From the NCBI GenBank assembly GCA_963842725.1, contig CAWJHN010000003.1:124001-188000 (forward strand): a DNA stretch of 64,000 nt, written 5' to 3'. This document shows positions 24,077 through 33,142 of the stretch, one piece after another. The first letter of the stretch is position 1. Every line of letters begins with the position of its first letter. Made by a program: the position numbers and the translations under genes. The notes under the pieces were generated by a model, which was given only the letters and a program-made list of their open reading frames with translations, was not told where the DNA came from and ran no database searches. This DNA is from UBA10649 sp963842725. GTDB lineage: Bacteria > Actinomycetota > Actinomycetes > S36-B12.

Positions 24077-25263
24077 ATGAACGTCAGCACGCCGCGGCGC
24101 ACCGGCCGCACACTTCCCAGCTTCGCAGTCGTCGCCGTCATCGGTGCCCTGACGATGCTCCTGACCGCGACGCCGGCCTCGGCCCACGACCTGGTGACCG
24201 GCGACGAGGCGACCACCGTCGCTGCCTCGCGCCCGCGCCCGCGCCGCACACTGCGAGGCCGCGCGCCGTCGCCAGCATTCCGGCCGGCATCGTGGTCACC
24301 GGCACCGGCGGCCAGCAGGTCAAGCTGTTCGCCAAGGGCGAGGCCATCCGGCGCGAGCACCGATCGGGATCGTCCACCGCCACGTTCACCAAGCTGACCC
24401 CGGGCACGACGTACACGGTGACGGTAGGCGGCAGGGAGGTGGCGCGCCTGGCCGCGATCGCACGACCCACCCCCGCCACCAGGCTCGTGGTGCACACCAC
24501 GGACCAGCCGACCAGCGTGCGCGTCGCCTGGCAGCATCGCGCGACCCGGGCCACCGGCGGAACCCGCATCTCGTACGACGTCACCGCCACGAGCGCCACC
24601 GCTCCGACGATCACCGCCGCTGTCGTCGGGCAGACCTCAGTGACCCTCGCGGGCCTCGATCCGACCGCTCTCTACACCTTCCGGGTCACGCCCCGGAACA
24701 GCGCCGGCCGTGGGCGCTCGACGACCGCGTCCATGACGCGGACCCTCGCCCAGATCCACGGCACCGGCGCGATCGCCACCACCGTGGACACGCCGCCCGC
24801 ACCTACTCGCCCAGCCGTGGTCCTGCCGACCCCGGCGCCGCCAGCGCCCGCACCCGCACCCGCGCCGAGCACCAAGACGATCTACGTCTGCCCGGACGGC
24901 TACGCCACCGTCGGCGAGCTCTGCCGGACCACGGCTGCCTACACCTACGACGTTCGGGCGTACACGTACCACGAGGTCTTCGTGAAGACCGGGCAGACCG
25001 TCGACTTCATGCCGTGGGTCCCGGGCGTGTCCACGCACTGCACCAACGGCGGCACCTACTACGCCACCGGCCCGCAGGGCGAGGGCTGCTACCGCTACGA
25101 CGCCGTCGGCTACCTCGAGACGGTCAAGGACGCCACGCCTGCCGGGTACTCCGACACCGGCACCGACTGGCGCAAGAGGGACGCCGCACCCGCGGGCTAC
25201 CTCGACGACGGGACGCAGTGGGTGAAGACCGTGGCCAAGGAGGCGCGGGTGGTCCCGGCCTGA
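24077..25263 (+). CDS. Secreted fibronectin-III-like protein (one frameshift as sequenced)
   Basis: The first frame gives a signal peptide (to about residue 36, LLTATPASAHD). In a GC-rich run near 24228-24246 (repeated CGCGCC) the frame shifts as if one base were missing and continues as VVTGTGGQQVKLFAKGE. An FN3-like domain follows (SVRVAWQHR, ISYDVTATSA, LAGLDPTALYTFRVTPRNSAGRG), then a Pro/Ala linker, then a Cys/Tyr-rich C-terminal part (YVCPDGYATVGELC, THCTNGGTYY, GEGCYRYD) with two similar AGY-D-x-G-x-W repeats. It is probably wall-associated; ligand unknown. Expected intact length is about 395 residues. Confidence 0.75.
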
Positions 25264-25307
25264 CCAGCGGGCGCACGATCCTCGGCGAGGGGTTCGCTCG
25301 CGCGGTG

Positions 25308-25313
25308 TAGGTT
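25308..25313 (+). promoter_or_regulatory. Leaderless-type -10 (TAGGTT) at the head of the surface-glycan locus
   Basis: TAGGTT lies exactly six bases before GTG 25320. The genes from 25320 to 32307 run in one direction with small gaps or overlaps and could share this promoter. Confidence 0.55.
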
Positions 25314-25319
25314 CACGAC

Positions 25320-26981
25320 GTGGTCGTGCCCTGGCGCCGGGCGAGGGAGCCCCTCGTCGTGCTCGGCATCACGCTGTTCACCGGGCTGCTGTCCGGCTCG
25401 GAGCGCTGGGCCGGACTCGACACGCCCGACTCGTCCTTCTACGCGACCCTGTCGCTCAACGGCGACGAGGTCACGGACCGCTCACCGGAGAACTCGTACT
25501 TCTGGACCCGCCTCGGCTACATCGTGCCGGTCCGTGTCCTGACGTCGCTCACGGGACCGTGGCCCGGTTTCGCGATCTATCGCATGCTGCTCCTGCTCCT
25601 GCTCGTCACGGCCTTCTACGTCGCCCTGCGCCGGTTCACCGGCATCGCGTCCGCGGCGTTCCTGACGACCGTCGCGTCCCTGAGCACGGTGGTGCTCAGC
25701 TACCTCGGCAACACGTACCTGACCGGAACCGTCCTGGCCGGCACCGCGGTCCTGATGGCCTGTGCCCTGTTCGACGGCCGCCGTGCCGCCGCCGTGGCCG
25801 GCGTGACCATGGGCTGGCTCGTCATGGTCAACCCGCCCGGCGTGCTGCTCGCAGGAACGCTGTGGCTCGTCCTGCGCATCCAGGCCCGCACCCGGATCTT
25901 GCCGCTGCTCGTCGCGGCGGCCACCACGATCCTGACCTTCGTGGCCTTCCTGCTGGTCGGCCGCGTCGTGTTCCCGCGGATGGACTGGCTCGCCTCCTAC
26001 GTCGACTCGAACGCGCGCCTCGACTACTCCGACTTCGCGAGCAAGGACGCGGTCTGGCTTCAGGACATCTCCCTGATCGTCCCGGTGGCCGTGCTCGCGG
26101 TCGTCCTCGTCGCCTGGCTCACCCACCGCGACAACCCGGCCAACCAGAAGGCCTTCGTCATCAGCCTGACGAGTCTCGCCTTCATGCTCGTGTTCTCGCC
26201 GATCATGGGGGGCATCCCGCTCGAGGCGCCGATGTACCAGGCGATGCTCTGGCCGCCGGCGCTGCTCTCCCTCGCGCTCGCCATGGCGACGGCCCTTCCC
26301 GACGAGGCCTGGACGCGTCGTCAGGGCCTCGCCGCGATCCTCGCCGTCATCGTCGTCATCGCGGCCGGTCACACCGATCTCGGCCTCAGCCTGCTGGCCG
26401 GTTGGGTGCTGGCGATCGCCGTGCTCGGCATCCTCCTGCTGGCGTCCTACAAGGGCACCATCGGTGCCATCGCCGGCGTGGCGCTGCTGCTCGCGGGCGC
26501 GCAGGTGCTGCAGAACTCACGCGAGAGCCTCGGCCTGTACTACCTCAGCCCCTACAGCTGGGCATTCACCAGCAACCCGATCTCCGAGCGCATCCACGCC
26601 GCGGTCAACGCGGAGGACTGGGTCCTTGCTCAGACGCAGCGCAGCGACCAGATCCTCAGCTGGGTACAGGGCGACTGGGTCAACGGGGACCGCGAGCTCT
26701 ACGTCGTGGCCGGCATGCAGCTGTGGGGTGAGAACCGCATCACGCTTGAGCCGACCCTCACCGAGGCCGACGTGCAGCGGCTCAACGACATCCAGCCGAG
26801 CGTGCTCGCGATGTACGGGCAGACGATGGACGCAGTGCTGGCCTTCTGGTCCAGCATCCCGGCGGCCAACCGGCCCACGCCGCCGGTGTGCTACGACTTC
26901 CCATGGGCATCGAACCCGACGAGCGCCTTCGCGATCACGCTGGGGCACGCCTGCCTGACGACGCTGACGTGGAGGAGCTAG
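25320..26981 (+). CDS. Large polytopic membrane protein, GT-C glycosyltransferase-like
   Basis: 553 residues with about eleven hydrophobic segments up to residue 400 and a soluble C-terminal domain of about 150. The first extracytoplasmic loop is acidic (AGLDTPDSSFYATLSLNGDE), as in GT-C enzymes that use polyprenyl-phosphate sugars, but no family signature is certain. It ends one base into the next gene, which encodes another large membrane protein, so the pair probably works together on a lipid-linked glycan. Confidence 0.7.
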   Translation: MVVPWRRAREPLVVLGITLFTGLLSGSERWAGLDTPDSSFYATLSLNGDEVTDRSPENSYFWTRLGYIVPVRVLTSLTGPWPGFAIYRMLLLLLLVTAFYVALRRFTGIASAAFLTTVASLSTVVLSYLGNTYLTGTVLAGTAVLMACALFDGRRAAAVAGVTMGWLVMVNPPGVLLAGTLWLVLRIQARTRILPLLVAAATTILTFVAFLLVGRVVFPRMDWLASYVDSNARLDYSDFASKDAVWLQDISLIVPVAVLAVVLVAWLTHRDNPANQKAFVISLTSLAFMLVFSPIMGGIPLEAPMYQAMLWPPALLSLALAMATALPDEAWTRRQGLAAILAVIVVIAAGHTDLGLSLLAGWVLAIAVLGILLLASYKGTIGAIAGVALLLAGAQVLQNSRESLGLYYLSPYSWAFTSNPISERIHAAVNAEDWVLAQTQRSDQILSWVQGDWVNGDRELYVVAGMQLWGENRITLEPTLTEADVQRLNDIQPSVLAMYGQTMDAVLAFWSSIPAANRPTPPVCYDFPWASNPTSAFAITLGHACLTTLTWRS

Positions 26982-29167
26982 TGCGAGGACCGATCCGGCG
27001 AACCGCCATCGAGGCGGGCATCAGCGCCGTCATCGCGTTCGCGGTCTCCCTCATCGTGTTCGGGCCGCTCCTGGCCAGCCTCGACGAGGGCTGGTCCGGC
27101 GGCGACATGCTCAGCACGTACGTGAACTCGGTGAACTGGGGCGGGTTCTCCTACACGGTGACGACCCAGTTCGGGTTCCCGCTGGGCATGAACCTCAACT
27201 ACTTCCCGGGCATCGACATCACGGAGAACACGTTCGCGCTCCTCGTCAACTCGATCGCCGGCACGACCTTCCTGGGCATCAACCTGCTGATCGTGCTGTC
27301 GTTCCCGCTCGTCGCCGCCCTGGCGTACCTCGTGATGCGCATGACCGGCCTGCAGGGCCCCATCGCCATCGCGCTGGCGATCGCCTTCACGTTCATCCCC
27401 TTCCACTGGGGCCGAGCCCTTGGCCACACGTACCTATCGACGCTGTACTCGGCTGTCATCGGACTCGCGCTCGTGCTCCTGGTCGGTAGCGGGCAGTTCG
27501 AGCGCCTGCTGCACGGGCGCACCCGAAGGCGTCGGTTGCTGTTCATCGGCGCCGTGGCGGCCATGGTCGTCACCGTCGCCTGGACGGGCGTCTACTACGT
27601 GGCGTTCACCCTCATCCTCGGCGGGGCGGCGCTGCTCTGGCGTTTCGGGCAGCGCGCGTCGTTCCGCACGATCGGCATCGAGGCGATCCCGTTCGCCGGC
27701 ATCGGCGTCCTGGCCGCGGTGGGGTTCGTGCCCGCCCTGCTGACGCTGCGGGCCGCCCCGCCGCTGGCCAGCCTCGGCGAGCGCCTGCCCTACGAGTCGG
27801 TGACCTTCGCCGGGAACCTCGCGATGGCGCTGCTGCCGCTCCCGCAGAGCATGGTGCCGGGGCTGGGGTTCTACAACACCGCCGTGGTCGAGGCGATCCA
27901 GGCGGCCCCGTTCGGCGAGAGCACGGCGATCACCAACCATGGGACCTGGATCACGTCCGCGGCCCTGGTGGTGCTGCTCGTCGCACTGCTCCTGCGCTCG
28001 CGACGACCGGCCCCGCCCCCCACGGACGATGTCCGCGTCAGCCTCGGCCTGATCAGCTACCTGATCGTGGTCGTCGTGCTGTTCTTCGTCCCCTGGGGAC
28101 TCAACTACCTGGTCGCGGGCACGCTGACGGCCCAGATCCGGGCCTGGAACCGACTGCTCCCGTTCCTCCTGCTGCTGTTCCTGCTCGGCGCCGCGGCCGC
28201 CCTGGCCCGTACGCGACTGCCCGGCCGCCTGGCGTACGCCCTGCCCATCGCCCTGGTCGTCATCGGCGTGACGGCCGTGGACTCGGTCCTGCCCTTCCGG
28301 GAGGCGTACGCCGACAGCGTCGCCGAGGGAAGCGAGCGCACCCGGGCTGCGCGCGAGTACGCCCCCCGGGTGAACGACGCCATCCCCGGGGACTGCGGCG
28401 TGCTGCAGCTGCCGTACATGGCCTACCCGGAGTACGGCGTCATCGGCGAGGTCAACGACTACGACCACTTCTGGAGCTCCATCACCAACGAAGGCAAGGA
28501 GTGGAGCTACGGGGCGGTGAAGAACACGGTCGCGAGCGTCTGGGCGGCGCAGCTGCCCGAACTGCCCACCGATGCACAGGTCGAACTGCTCCGCGGCGCC
28601 GGCTTCTGCGGGCTCCATCTCGACACCCGCGCCTTCATCTCCGAGCGGCTGCCCGACCTCCGGGCGAACCTGTCCGCCCGATTCGGTCCCCCGGTGGCGA
28701 CCGGGTACGACGACCAATGGGAGCTGTACGCGCTGGGCAGCGCACCCGTCAGTCCCGCTTCGGCCGCGGACGCCTTCGTGCACCAGCCGCTCATCACGTC
28801 GGACCCCGTAACGGTCGGCTCGCGGGCCACGGAGCTCGAGCGGGTGTGGTGGTGGACGACCGACAGCATCGCGACCTTCGCCCTGACGCCCACGACCGAG
28901 ACGTCTCCCGTGACGGCTGTGACCGGACGGCTTCGGGCCCCCGACTGCGGCGTGGCCCCGGTGACCGTCCGCCTCACGTCGGGCACCGAGGAGGTCACCA
29001 CCACCGTCATCGCGAGTCCCGAATCGGACGCGCAGTTCACCCTCGAACTGACGCAGCCCACGTCCACGCCCGCCAACCTGACGATCGAGACTCCCGGCGA
29101 AGGGTGCCCGGCCAACGGGGTCGACGGGCAGCACTACGTCAAGGTGCTCGATCTCCAGACGTCGTAA
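26981..29167 (+). CDS. Large polytopic membrane protein, GT-C-like
   Basis: 728 residues. About eleven or twelve membrane helices lie in the first 470 residues, and the first loop carries Asp residues (SLDEGWSGGDMLS). A 250-residue C-terminal extracytoplasmic region contains GDCGVLQLPY and is beta-rich at the end. GTG 26981 is chosen over upstream in-frame starts because GGAGGA (26971-26976) is ideally placed and it overlaps the previous stop by one base. The build resembles membrane mannosyl- or arabinosyltransferases; the sugar is unknown. Confidence 0.72.
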   Translation: MRGPIRRTAIEAGISAVIAFAVSLIVFGPLLASLDEGWSGGDMLSTYVNSVNWGGFSYTVTTQFGFPLGMNLNYFPGIDITENTFALLVNSIAGTTFLGINLLIVLSFPLVAALAYLVMRMTGLQGPIAIALAIAFTFIPFHWGRALGHTYLSTLYSAVIGLALVLLVGSGQFERLLHGRTRRRRLLFIGAVAAMVVTVAWTGVYYVAFTLILGGAALLWRFGQRASFRTIGIEAIPFAGIGVLAAVGFVPALLTLRAAPPLASLGERLPYESVTFAGNLAMALLPLPQSMVPGLGFYNTAVVEAIQAAPFGESTAITNHGTWITSAALVVLLVALLLRSRRPAPPPTDDVRVSLGLISYLIVVVVLFFVPWGLNYLVAGTLTAQIRAWNRLLPFLLLLFLLGAAAALARTRLPGRLAYALPIALVVIGVTAVDSVLPFREAYADSVAEGSERTRAAREYAPRVNDAIPGDCGVLQLPYMAYPEYGVIGEVNDYDHFWSSITNEGKEWSYGAVKNTVASVWAAQLPELPTDAQVELLRGAGFCGLHLDTRAFISERLPDLRANLSARFGPPVATGYDDQWELYALGSAPVSPASAADAFVHQPLITSDPVTVGSRATELERVWWWTTDSIATFALTPTTETSPVTAVTGRLRAPDCGVAPVTVRLTSGTEEVTTTVIASPESDAQFTLELTQPTSTPANLTIETPGEGCPANGVDGQHYVKVLDLQTS

Positions 29168-29213
29168 CGCGAACGGCTACCATGGCCGCACGTCATCGTT
29201 GCGGAGGTCTCAC

Positions 29214-30482
29214 GTGCGGGTGCTCCACCTCGCAAGCGTCGACGGTGCCGGCGGAGCGGGGCGCGCCGCCTACCGCCTGCATGAATCCCTCGTCGGCAGC
29301 GGCCTCGACTCGCGCATGTGGGTCGATGTCAAGACGTCCGGCGACTGGCGGGTCACGTCGTCGGACTCCTTCCTGGCCGGGCTGTCCCTGAAGGCTCGCA
29401 TCGCCACCGAGCAGATCCCCACGGTGGCCGCCGGCATCCGCGGCGGGGAGGTACGGACCTCGGCCCGATTCGGGGGACTGCGGGCCAGGCAGGTCGATGC
29501 GAGCTCCGCCGACGTCGTCGACCTGCACTGGACCGGCTTCGGCTTCCTGACCATCGAGCAGATCGGCCGCATCGGCAAGCCGATGGTGTGGACCATGCAC
29601 GACATGTGGGCGTTCCTCGGCACGGAGCACTACGCCGATGACGGCCCCGACGCACCGTGGCGCGGAGGGTACGTCGCGCCACGTGCGGATGGCACGCGTT
29701 TCGACATCGAGCGCTGGGCCTGGCGACGCAAATACCGGAGCTGGACGACGCCGCACCAGCTGGTCGCCCCCAGCCGGTGGCTGGCGCGCTGCGTCGCAGA
29801 GAGCGCCCTGCTCGGCGCCTGGCCGGTCACCGTGATCCCCAATCCGCTCGACCTCGGGGCTTTCACGCCGCACGACAAGGGCATGGCCCGACGCCTGCTC
29901 GGACTGCCTGCCGAGGTGCCGCTGGTGCTGTTCGGCGTCATCAGCGGCCTGGCCCAGGACCGCAAGGGCTGGGATCTCCTGCAGGAGGCCCTTGGACGCG
30001 TCGCAGCCGCCAACCCCGCCGCTGAGATCGTCGTCCTCGGGCACACCGAGCCGCGTGAGCCGCTGCCAACCGGCCTGCCACGCGCCCACTGGCTCGGCCA
30101 GGTCAACGACGATCTCACCCTGGCGCTGGTCTACAGCGCCGCCGACGTCGCCGTGGTCCCGTCCCGCATGGACAACCTGCCCCAGTCCGCCACCGAGCCG
30201 CAGGCCTGCGGCTGCCCGGTCGTCGCGTTCGACGTCGGCGGCCTGCCCGACATCGTGGTGCACGACGAGACCGGCTACCTGGCGGCGCCGTTCGACACCT
30301 CCGACCTCGCGAACGGCATCATCTCGGTGCTCGACGACGCGGACCGGCGACGACGAATGGGCGTGGCGGCCAGGGAGCGCGCCGAGCGGCTGTGGGCGCC
30401 ATCCGTCGTCGTGCCGCAGTACCTCGACGCCTACCGGCAGGCGCTGGAGGGTCGGCAGGCACCGTCGAACGGACGTCGATGA
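29214..30482 (+). CDS. Family 4 glycosyltransferase (WcaC-like)
   Basis: 422 residues, GT-B fold. The N-terminal LHLASVDGAGGAGRAAYRLH is typical of capsule enzymes that act on whole glycans. WTMHDMWAFLGTEHY follows, and the C-terminal nucleotide-sugar site contains ATEPQACGCPVVAFDVGG with the E-x7-E-like pattern. GTG 29214 is chosen for the GGAGG six bases upstream; TTG 29199 is rejected. It starts 46 bases after the membrane protein gene and ends in an ATGA overlap. Confidence 0.88.
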   Translation: MRVLHLASVDGAGGAGRAAYRLHESLVGSGLDSRMWVDVKTSGDWRVTSSDSFLAGLSLKARIATEQIPTVAAGIRGGEVRTSARFGGLRARQVDASSADVVDLHWTGFGFLTIEQIGRIGKPMVWTMHDMWAFLGTEHYADDGPDAPWRGGYVAPRADGTRFDIERWAWRRKYRSWTTPHQLVAPSRWLARCVAESALLGAWPVTVIPNPLDLGAFTPHDKGMARRLLGLPAEVPLVLFGVISGLAQDRKGWDLLQEALGRVAAANPAAEIVVLGHTEPREPLPTGLPRAHWLGQVNDDLTLALVYSAADVAVVPSRMDNLPQSATEPQACGCPVVAFDVGGLPDIVVHDETGYLAAPFDTSDLANGIISVLDDADRRRRMGVAARERAERLWAPSVVVPQYLDAYRQALEGRQAPSNGRR

Positions 30483-31384
30483 GCCGGCCCACCCTGGTCG
30501 TGCCGGTGTACCGGGGCGGCGAGCGCTTCCAGCGCTGCCTGCGATCGCTTGCCGGCAACGAGGAGTTCTTCGCGGGGATCGTGCTGAGCGTCAACGGCCC
30601 GTCCGACTCCCTTGACCTCCATGCGGCCCGAGCGTTCGCGGCCACTTCCCCGGCGAAGGTGCTGATCCTCAACACCGGCCACGAGGTCACCTCGATGGAC
30701 CACGGTCGGTTCTGGGCGGCCGAGCTGCGTCGGCGCGGACTCGCTCCCCGCGATCGCGTCCTCTGGCTGGCTCACGACGACGAGCTCCACCGGCCCGGGC
30801 TCCTCGCCGCGACCGCCCCCGACCGCGAATGGGCGCTGGATCCCACGACCACGATCCTCGGCCCCTGGCTGCTGCGGCACGAGGCCGTGGACCGGCTGTA
30901 CGAGATCCCGGAGGACGAGTCGCTCGAGACCTGGACGTGCTTCCCGGGGCACGAGGGCCGAGCGGTCCCCGCGATGCACTGGGTCCGCCAGCAGCTCACG
31001 CATCCGACGTACCTCAGCTTCAGCGGTGCCGTGTTCCCCTTCTCCAGCATGCTGTCGATCATCGACTCCCGCCCGCGAAAGAAGGCGGGCATGCGCATCG
31101 AGATGTCGGTGGCGACCGCACCCGGCATGTCCCTCGTGACCGAGGCCGCCGAGCCGCTGGTCATCGTCTACGGACGTGCGGACTCGGACCGGGCCACGAT
31201 CCCGGCCGCGCACGCCCGACAGGACGACGCGCACCTGCTGGCCTGGCTGGCGCGCTACGCCTCTCGCACGCCGGGCGCACGGGCCGAGTTCGGCCGGGCC
31301 ATGGCAGCGGTGGCCCGGCAGCGACTCGACGCGGTCACGGGTCGCGCGCCCCTTCCGGCCGAGGACTGGGTGGTCCGGTCGTGA
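30479..31384 (+). CDS. Glycosyltransferase-like protein (GT-A type)
   Basis: 301 residues. The start LVVPVYRGGERFQRCLRSL resembles family 2 enzymes, and VLWLAHDDELHRPGLL supplies an Asp-Asp metal site near residue 100. The rest has no clear signature (WTCFPGHEG, HPTYLSFSGAVFPFSS). It probably adds a sugar in the cytoplasm. It is coupled on both sides: ATGA with the upstream glycosyltransferase and GTGA with the downstream dehydrogenase gene. Confidence 0.72.
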   Translation: MSRPTLVVPVYRGGERFQRCLRSLAGNEEFFAGIVLSVNGPSDSLDLHAARAFAATSPAKVLILNTGHEVTSMDHGRFWAAELRRRGLAPRDRVLWLAHDDELHRPGLLAATAPDREWALDPTTTILGPWLLRHEAVDRLYEIPEDESLETWTCFPGHEGRAVPAMHWVRQQLTHPTYLSFSGAVFPFSSMLSIIDSRPRKKAGMRIEMSVATAPGMSLVTEAAEPLVIVYGRADSDRATIPAAHARQDDAHLLAWLARYASRTPGARAEFGRAMAAVARQRLDAVTGRAPLPAEDWVVRS

Positions 31385-32307
31385 GGCGCGCGCCCTTCAC
31401 CGCCCTCGCACCCCTGATCCGGACCGACGACCGCATCGTCATCACCGGCGCCTCGGGCTGGCTCGGACGGTCGCTGCTGCACGAACTGTCCGCCGCCCTC
31501 GCGGATCGCTTCGACGACACGGTCCTCGCCCTGGGCGCACGGCCCCGCACGGTCACGCTCCTCGACGGGCGGCCGGTCCCGGTCGGCGCGTGGAACGAGG
31601 CGGACGTCACCGCCTGGCGGCCGACGGTCGCGGTCCACCTCGCCTACCTCACGGCCGACCGCTTGGCGGCAGCCGGAGGCGAGGAGGCGTACATCCGGCT
31701 CAACGACGACCTCACCCGACGAGCCGCGGCACTGCGCCGGACTCCGACGCTTCGGACGTTCGTGGCCAGCAGCTCTGGTGCCGCCACCGTCGCGGGCACG
31801 GACAGCGCCCTGGGCCGCCACCCCTACTCGCGCATGCGCCTCGCCGAGGAGAACGACCTGCTCGCCGCGAGCGACGTTCCGACACTGATCGCCCGTGCCT
31901 GGTCCGTGAGCGGGGGCTACTGCAACCGTCCGAAGTCCTTCGCCTTCAGTGATTTCGTCACCTCGGCCATTGACACCGGGCAGGTGGTCGTCAGGGCGCC
32001 CGGCGTCGTGCTGCGTCGATACGTCGACGCCGGCGAGTATCTCGCGGTCGCCCTGGCCGAGGCCCTGTCCGGGCGCACCGGCGTGCTCGACTCCACCGGC
32101 GAGCTGGTCGAGATCCGCCAGCTCGCGCATGCCGTGGCGGACGAGCTGGGCGGCAGCGTCGTGGAGGCGGCGCCCGATCCCGCGGTCCCCGTCGACCGCT
32201 ACGCGTCCGATGACCCGACGATGGCCGCGTGCGCCACCGCCCGCGGCCTGACCCTGTCGACGCTGCGCGAGCAGATCATCCGGACGGCCAGGGGGCTGCG
32301 CCCCTGA
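31381..32307 (+). CDS. NAD-dependent epimerase/dehydratase-like protein (atypical active site)
   Basis: 308 residues of the extended SDR fold, with the dinucleotide loop ITGASGWLGRSLL near the start and a serine strand FVASSSGAATV. The expected Tyr-x3-Lys is Tyr-SRM-Arg (YSRMRLAEE), so the lysine is replaced. It ends next to the stop of the convergent rfbF, so it may act on the CDP-hexulose as reductase or epimerase (inference), similar in position to RfbJ/RfbS enzymes. Confidence 0.72.
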   Translation: MRRAPFTALAPLIRTDDRIVITGASGWLGRSLLHELSAALADRFDDTVLALGARPRTVTLLDGRPVPVGAWNEADVTAWRPTVAVHLAYLTADRLAAAGGEEAYIRLNDDLTRRAAALRRTPTLRTFVASSSGAATVAGTDSALGRHPYSRMRLAEENDLLAASDVPTLIARAWSVSGGYCNRPKSFAFSDFVTSAIDTGQVVVRAPGVVLRRYVDAGEYLAVALAEALSGRTGVLDSTGELVEIRQLAHAVADELGGSVVEAAPDPAVPVDRYASDDPTMAACATARGLTLSTLREQIIRTARGLRP

Positions 32308-33078
32308 TCACCAGACCTTCCAGGGCGCCGAGCCGTCGGCCCACATCTGGTTGAGCATGACCGACTCGCGGTAGGTGTCCATCGGCTGCCAGAAGCCCTC
32401 GTGGCGGTAGGCCGTGAGCTGACCGTCACCGGCCAGGCGGGCGAGCGGCTCGTTCTCGAGGATGCACGAGTCGTCGAGGTAGCCGAGCACCTGCGGCTCC
32501 ATGATGAAGAAGCCCACATTGATCCAGCCCTCGAGCCGGGGCTTCTCCCGGAAGTGGCGCACGTGACCCGCATCGTCGACGTCCATGACGCCGAAACGCG
32601 ACGTCGGCTGGACCGTCGTGACCGTGGCCAGCGTGCCCGACGCGTCGTGGAAGTCGCGCAGGGCGGTGATGTCGATGTCCGCCAGTCCGTCGCCGTACGT
32701 CACCAGGAACGGCTCGTCGTCGAGGTACCGAGCGGCGCGGTGGACGCGCCCACCGGTCATGGTGTCGTGTCCCGTGTCGGCCACGGTCACGGTCCAGGTC
32801 CCCTCATCGTGATGATCGTGGAAGACGACGGACTGGCGGCGCCCGAGCTCGATCGTGAAGTCGTTGTTGCGCGCCTCGTAGTTGAGGAAGTACTCCTTGA
32901 TGACCTCGCCCTTGTACCCCGTCGCGATCACGAATTCGGTGATGCCGAAATGGGCGAGGTTCTTCATGATGTGCCACAGGATCGGACGGCCGCCGATCTC
33001 GACCATCGGCTTCGGGCGGAATTCGGTCTCTTCGCGGAGGCGCGTGCCCAGGCCTCCGGCGAGCAGGACTGCCTTCAC
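32308..33078 (-). CDS. rfbF: Glucose-1-phosphate cytidylyltransferase
   Basis: Makes CDP-glucose from glucose 1-phosphate and CTP, the entry to CDP-deoxyhexoses. 256 residues, normal. Motifs are LLAGGLGTRL and RPKPMVEIGGRPILWHIM near the start, LVTYGDGLADID in the middle, and EGFWQPMDTYRE at the end. GTG 33078 is preferred over an upstream ATG because GGAGGG stands five bases before it. It is divergent from rfbH. Confidence 0.95.
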   Translation of the reverse strand: MKAVLLAGGLGTRLREETEFRPKPMVEIGGRPILWHIMKNLAHFGITEFVIATGYKGEVIKEYFLNYEARNNDFTIELGRRQSVVFHDHHDEGTWTVTVADTGHDTMTGGRVHRAARYLDDEPFLVTYGDGLADIDITALRDFHDASGTLATVTTVQPTSRFGVMDVDDAGHVRHFREKPRLEGWINVGFFIMEPQVLGYLDDSCILENEPLARLAGDGQLTAYRHEGFWQPMDTYRESVMLNQMWADGSAPWKVW

Positions 33079-33142
33079 GGGCCCTCCATCGATGTCCACG
33101 CCAGTGTCCACACACTACTTGGTCACCTCGTAGGCTCTCGGT
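33079..33142. promoter_or_regulatory. Divergent promoters for rfbF and rfbH
   Basis: Leftward TAGTGT (33117-33112) would give rfbF a leader of about 27 bases containing its GGAGGG site. Rightward TAGGCT (33131-33136) lies six bases before GTG 33143, so rfbH is probably leaderless. The two -10 elements are 13 bases apart. Confidence 0.5.
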
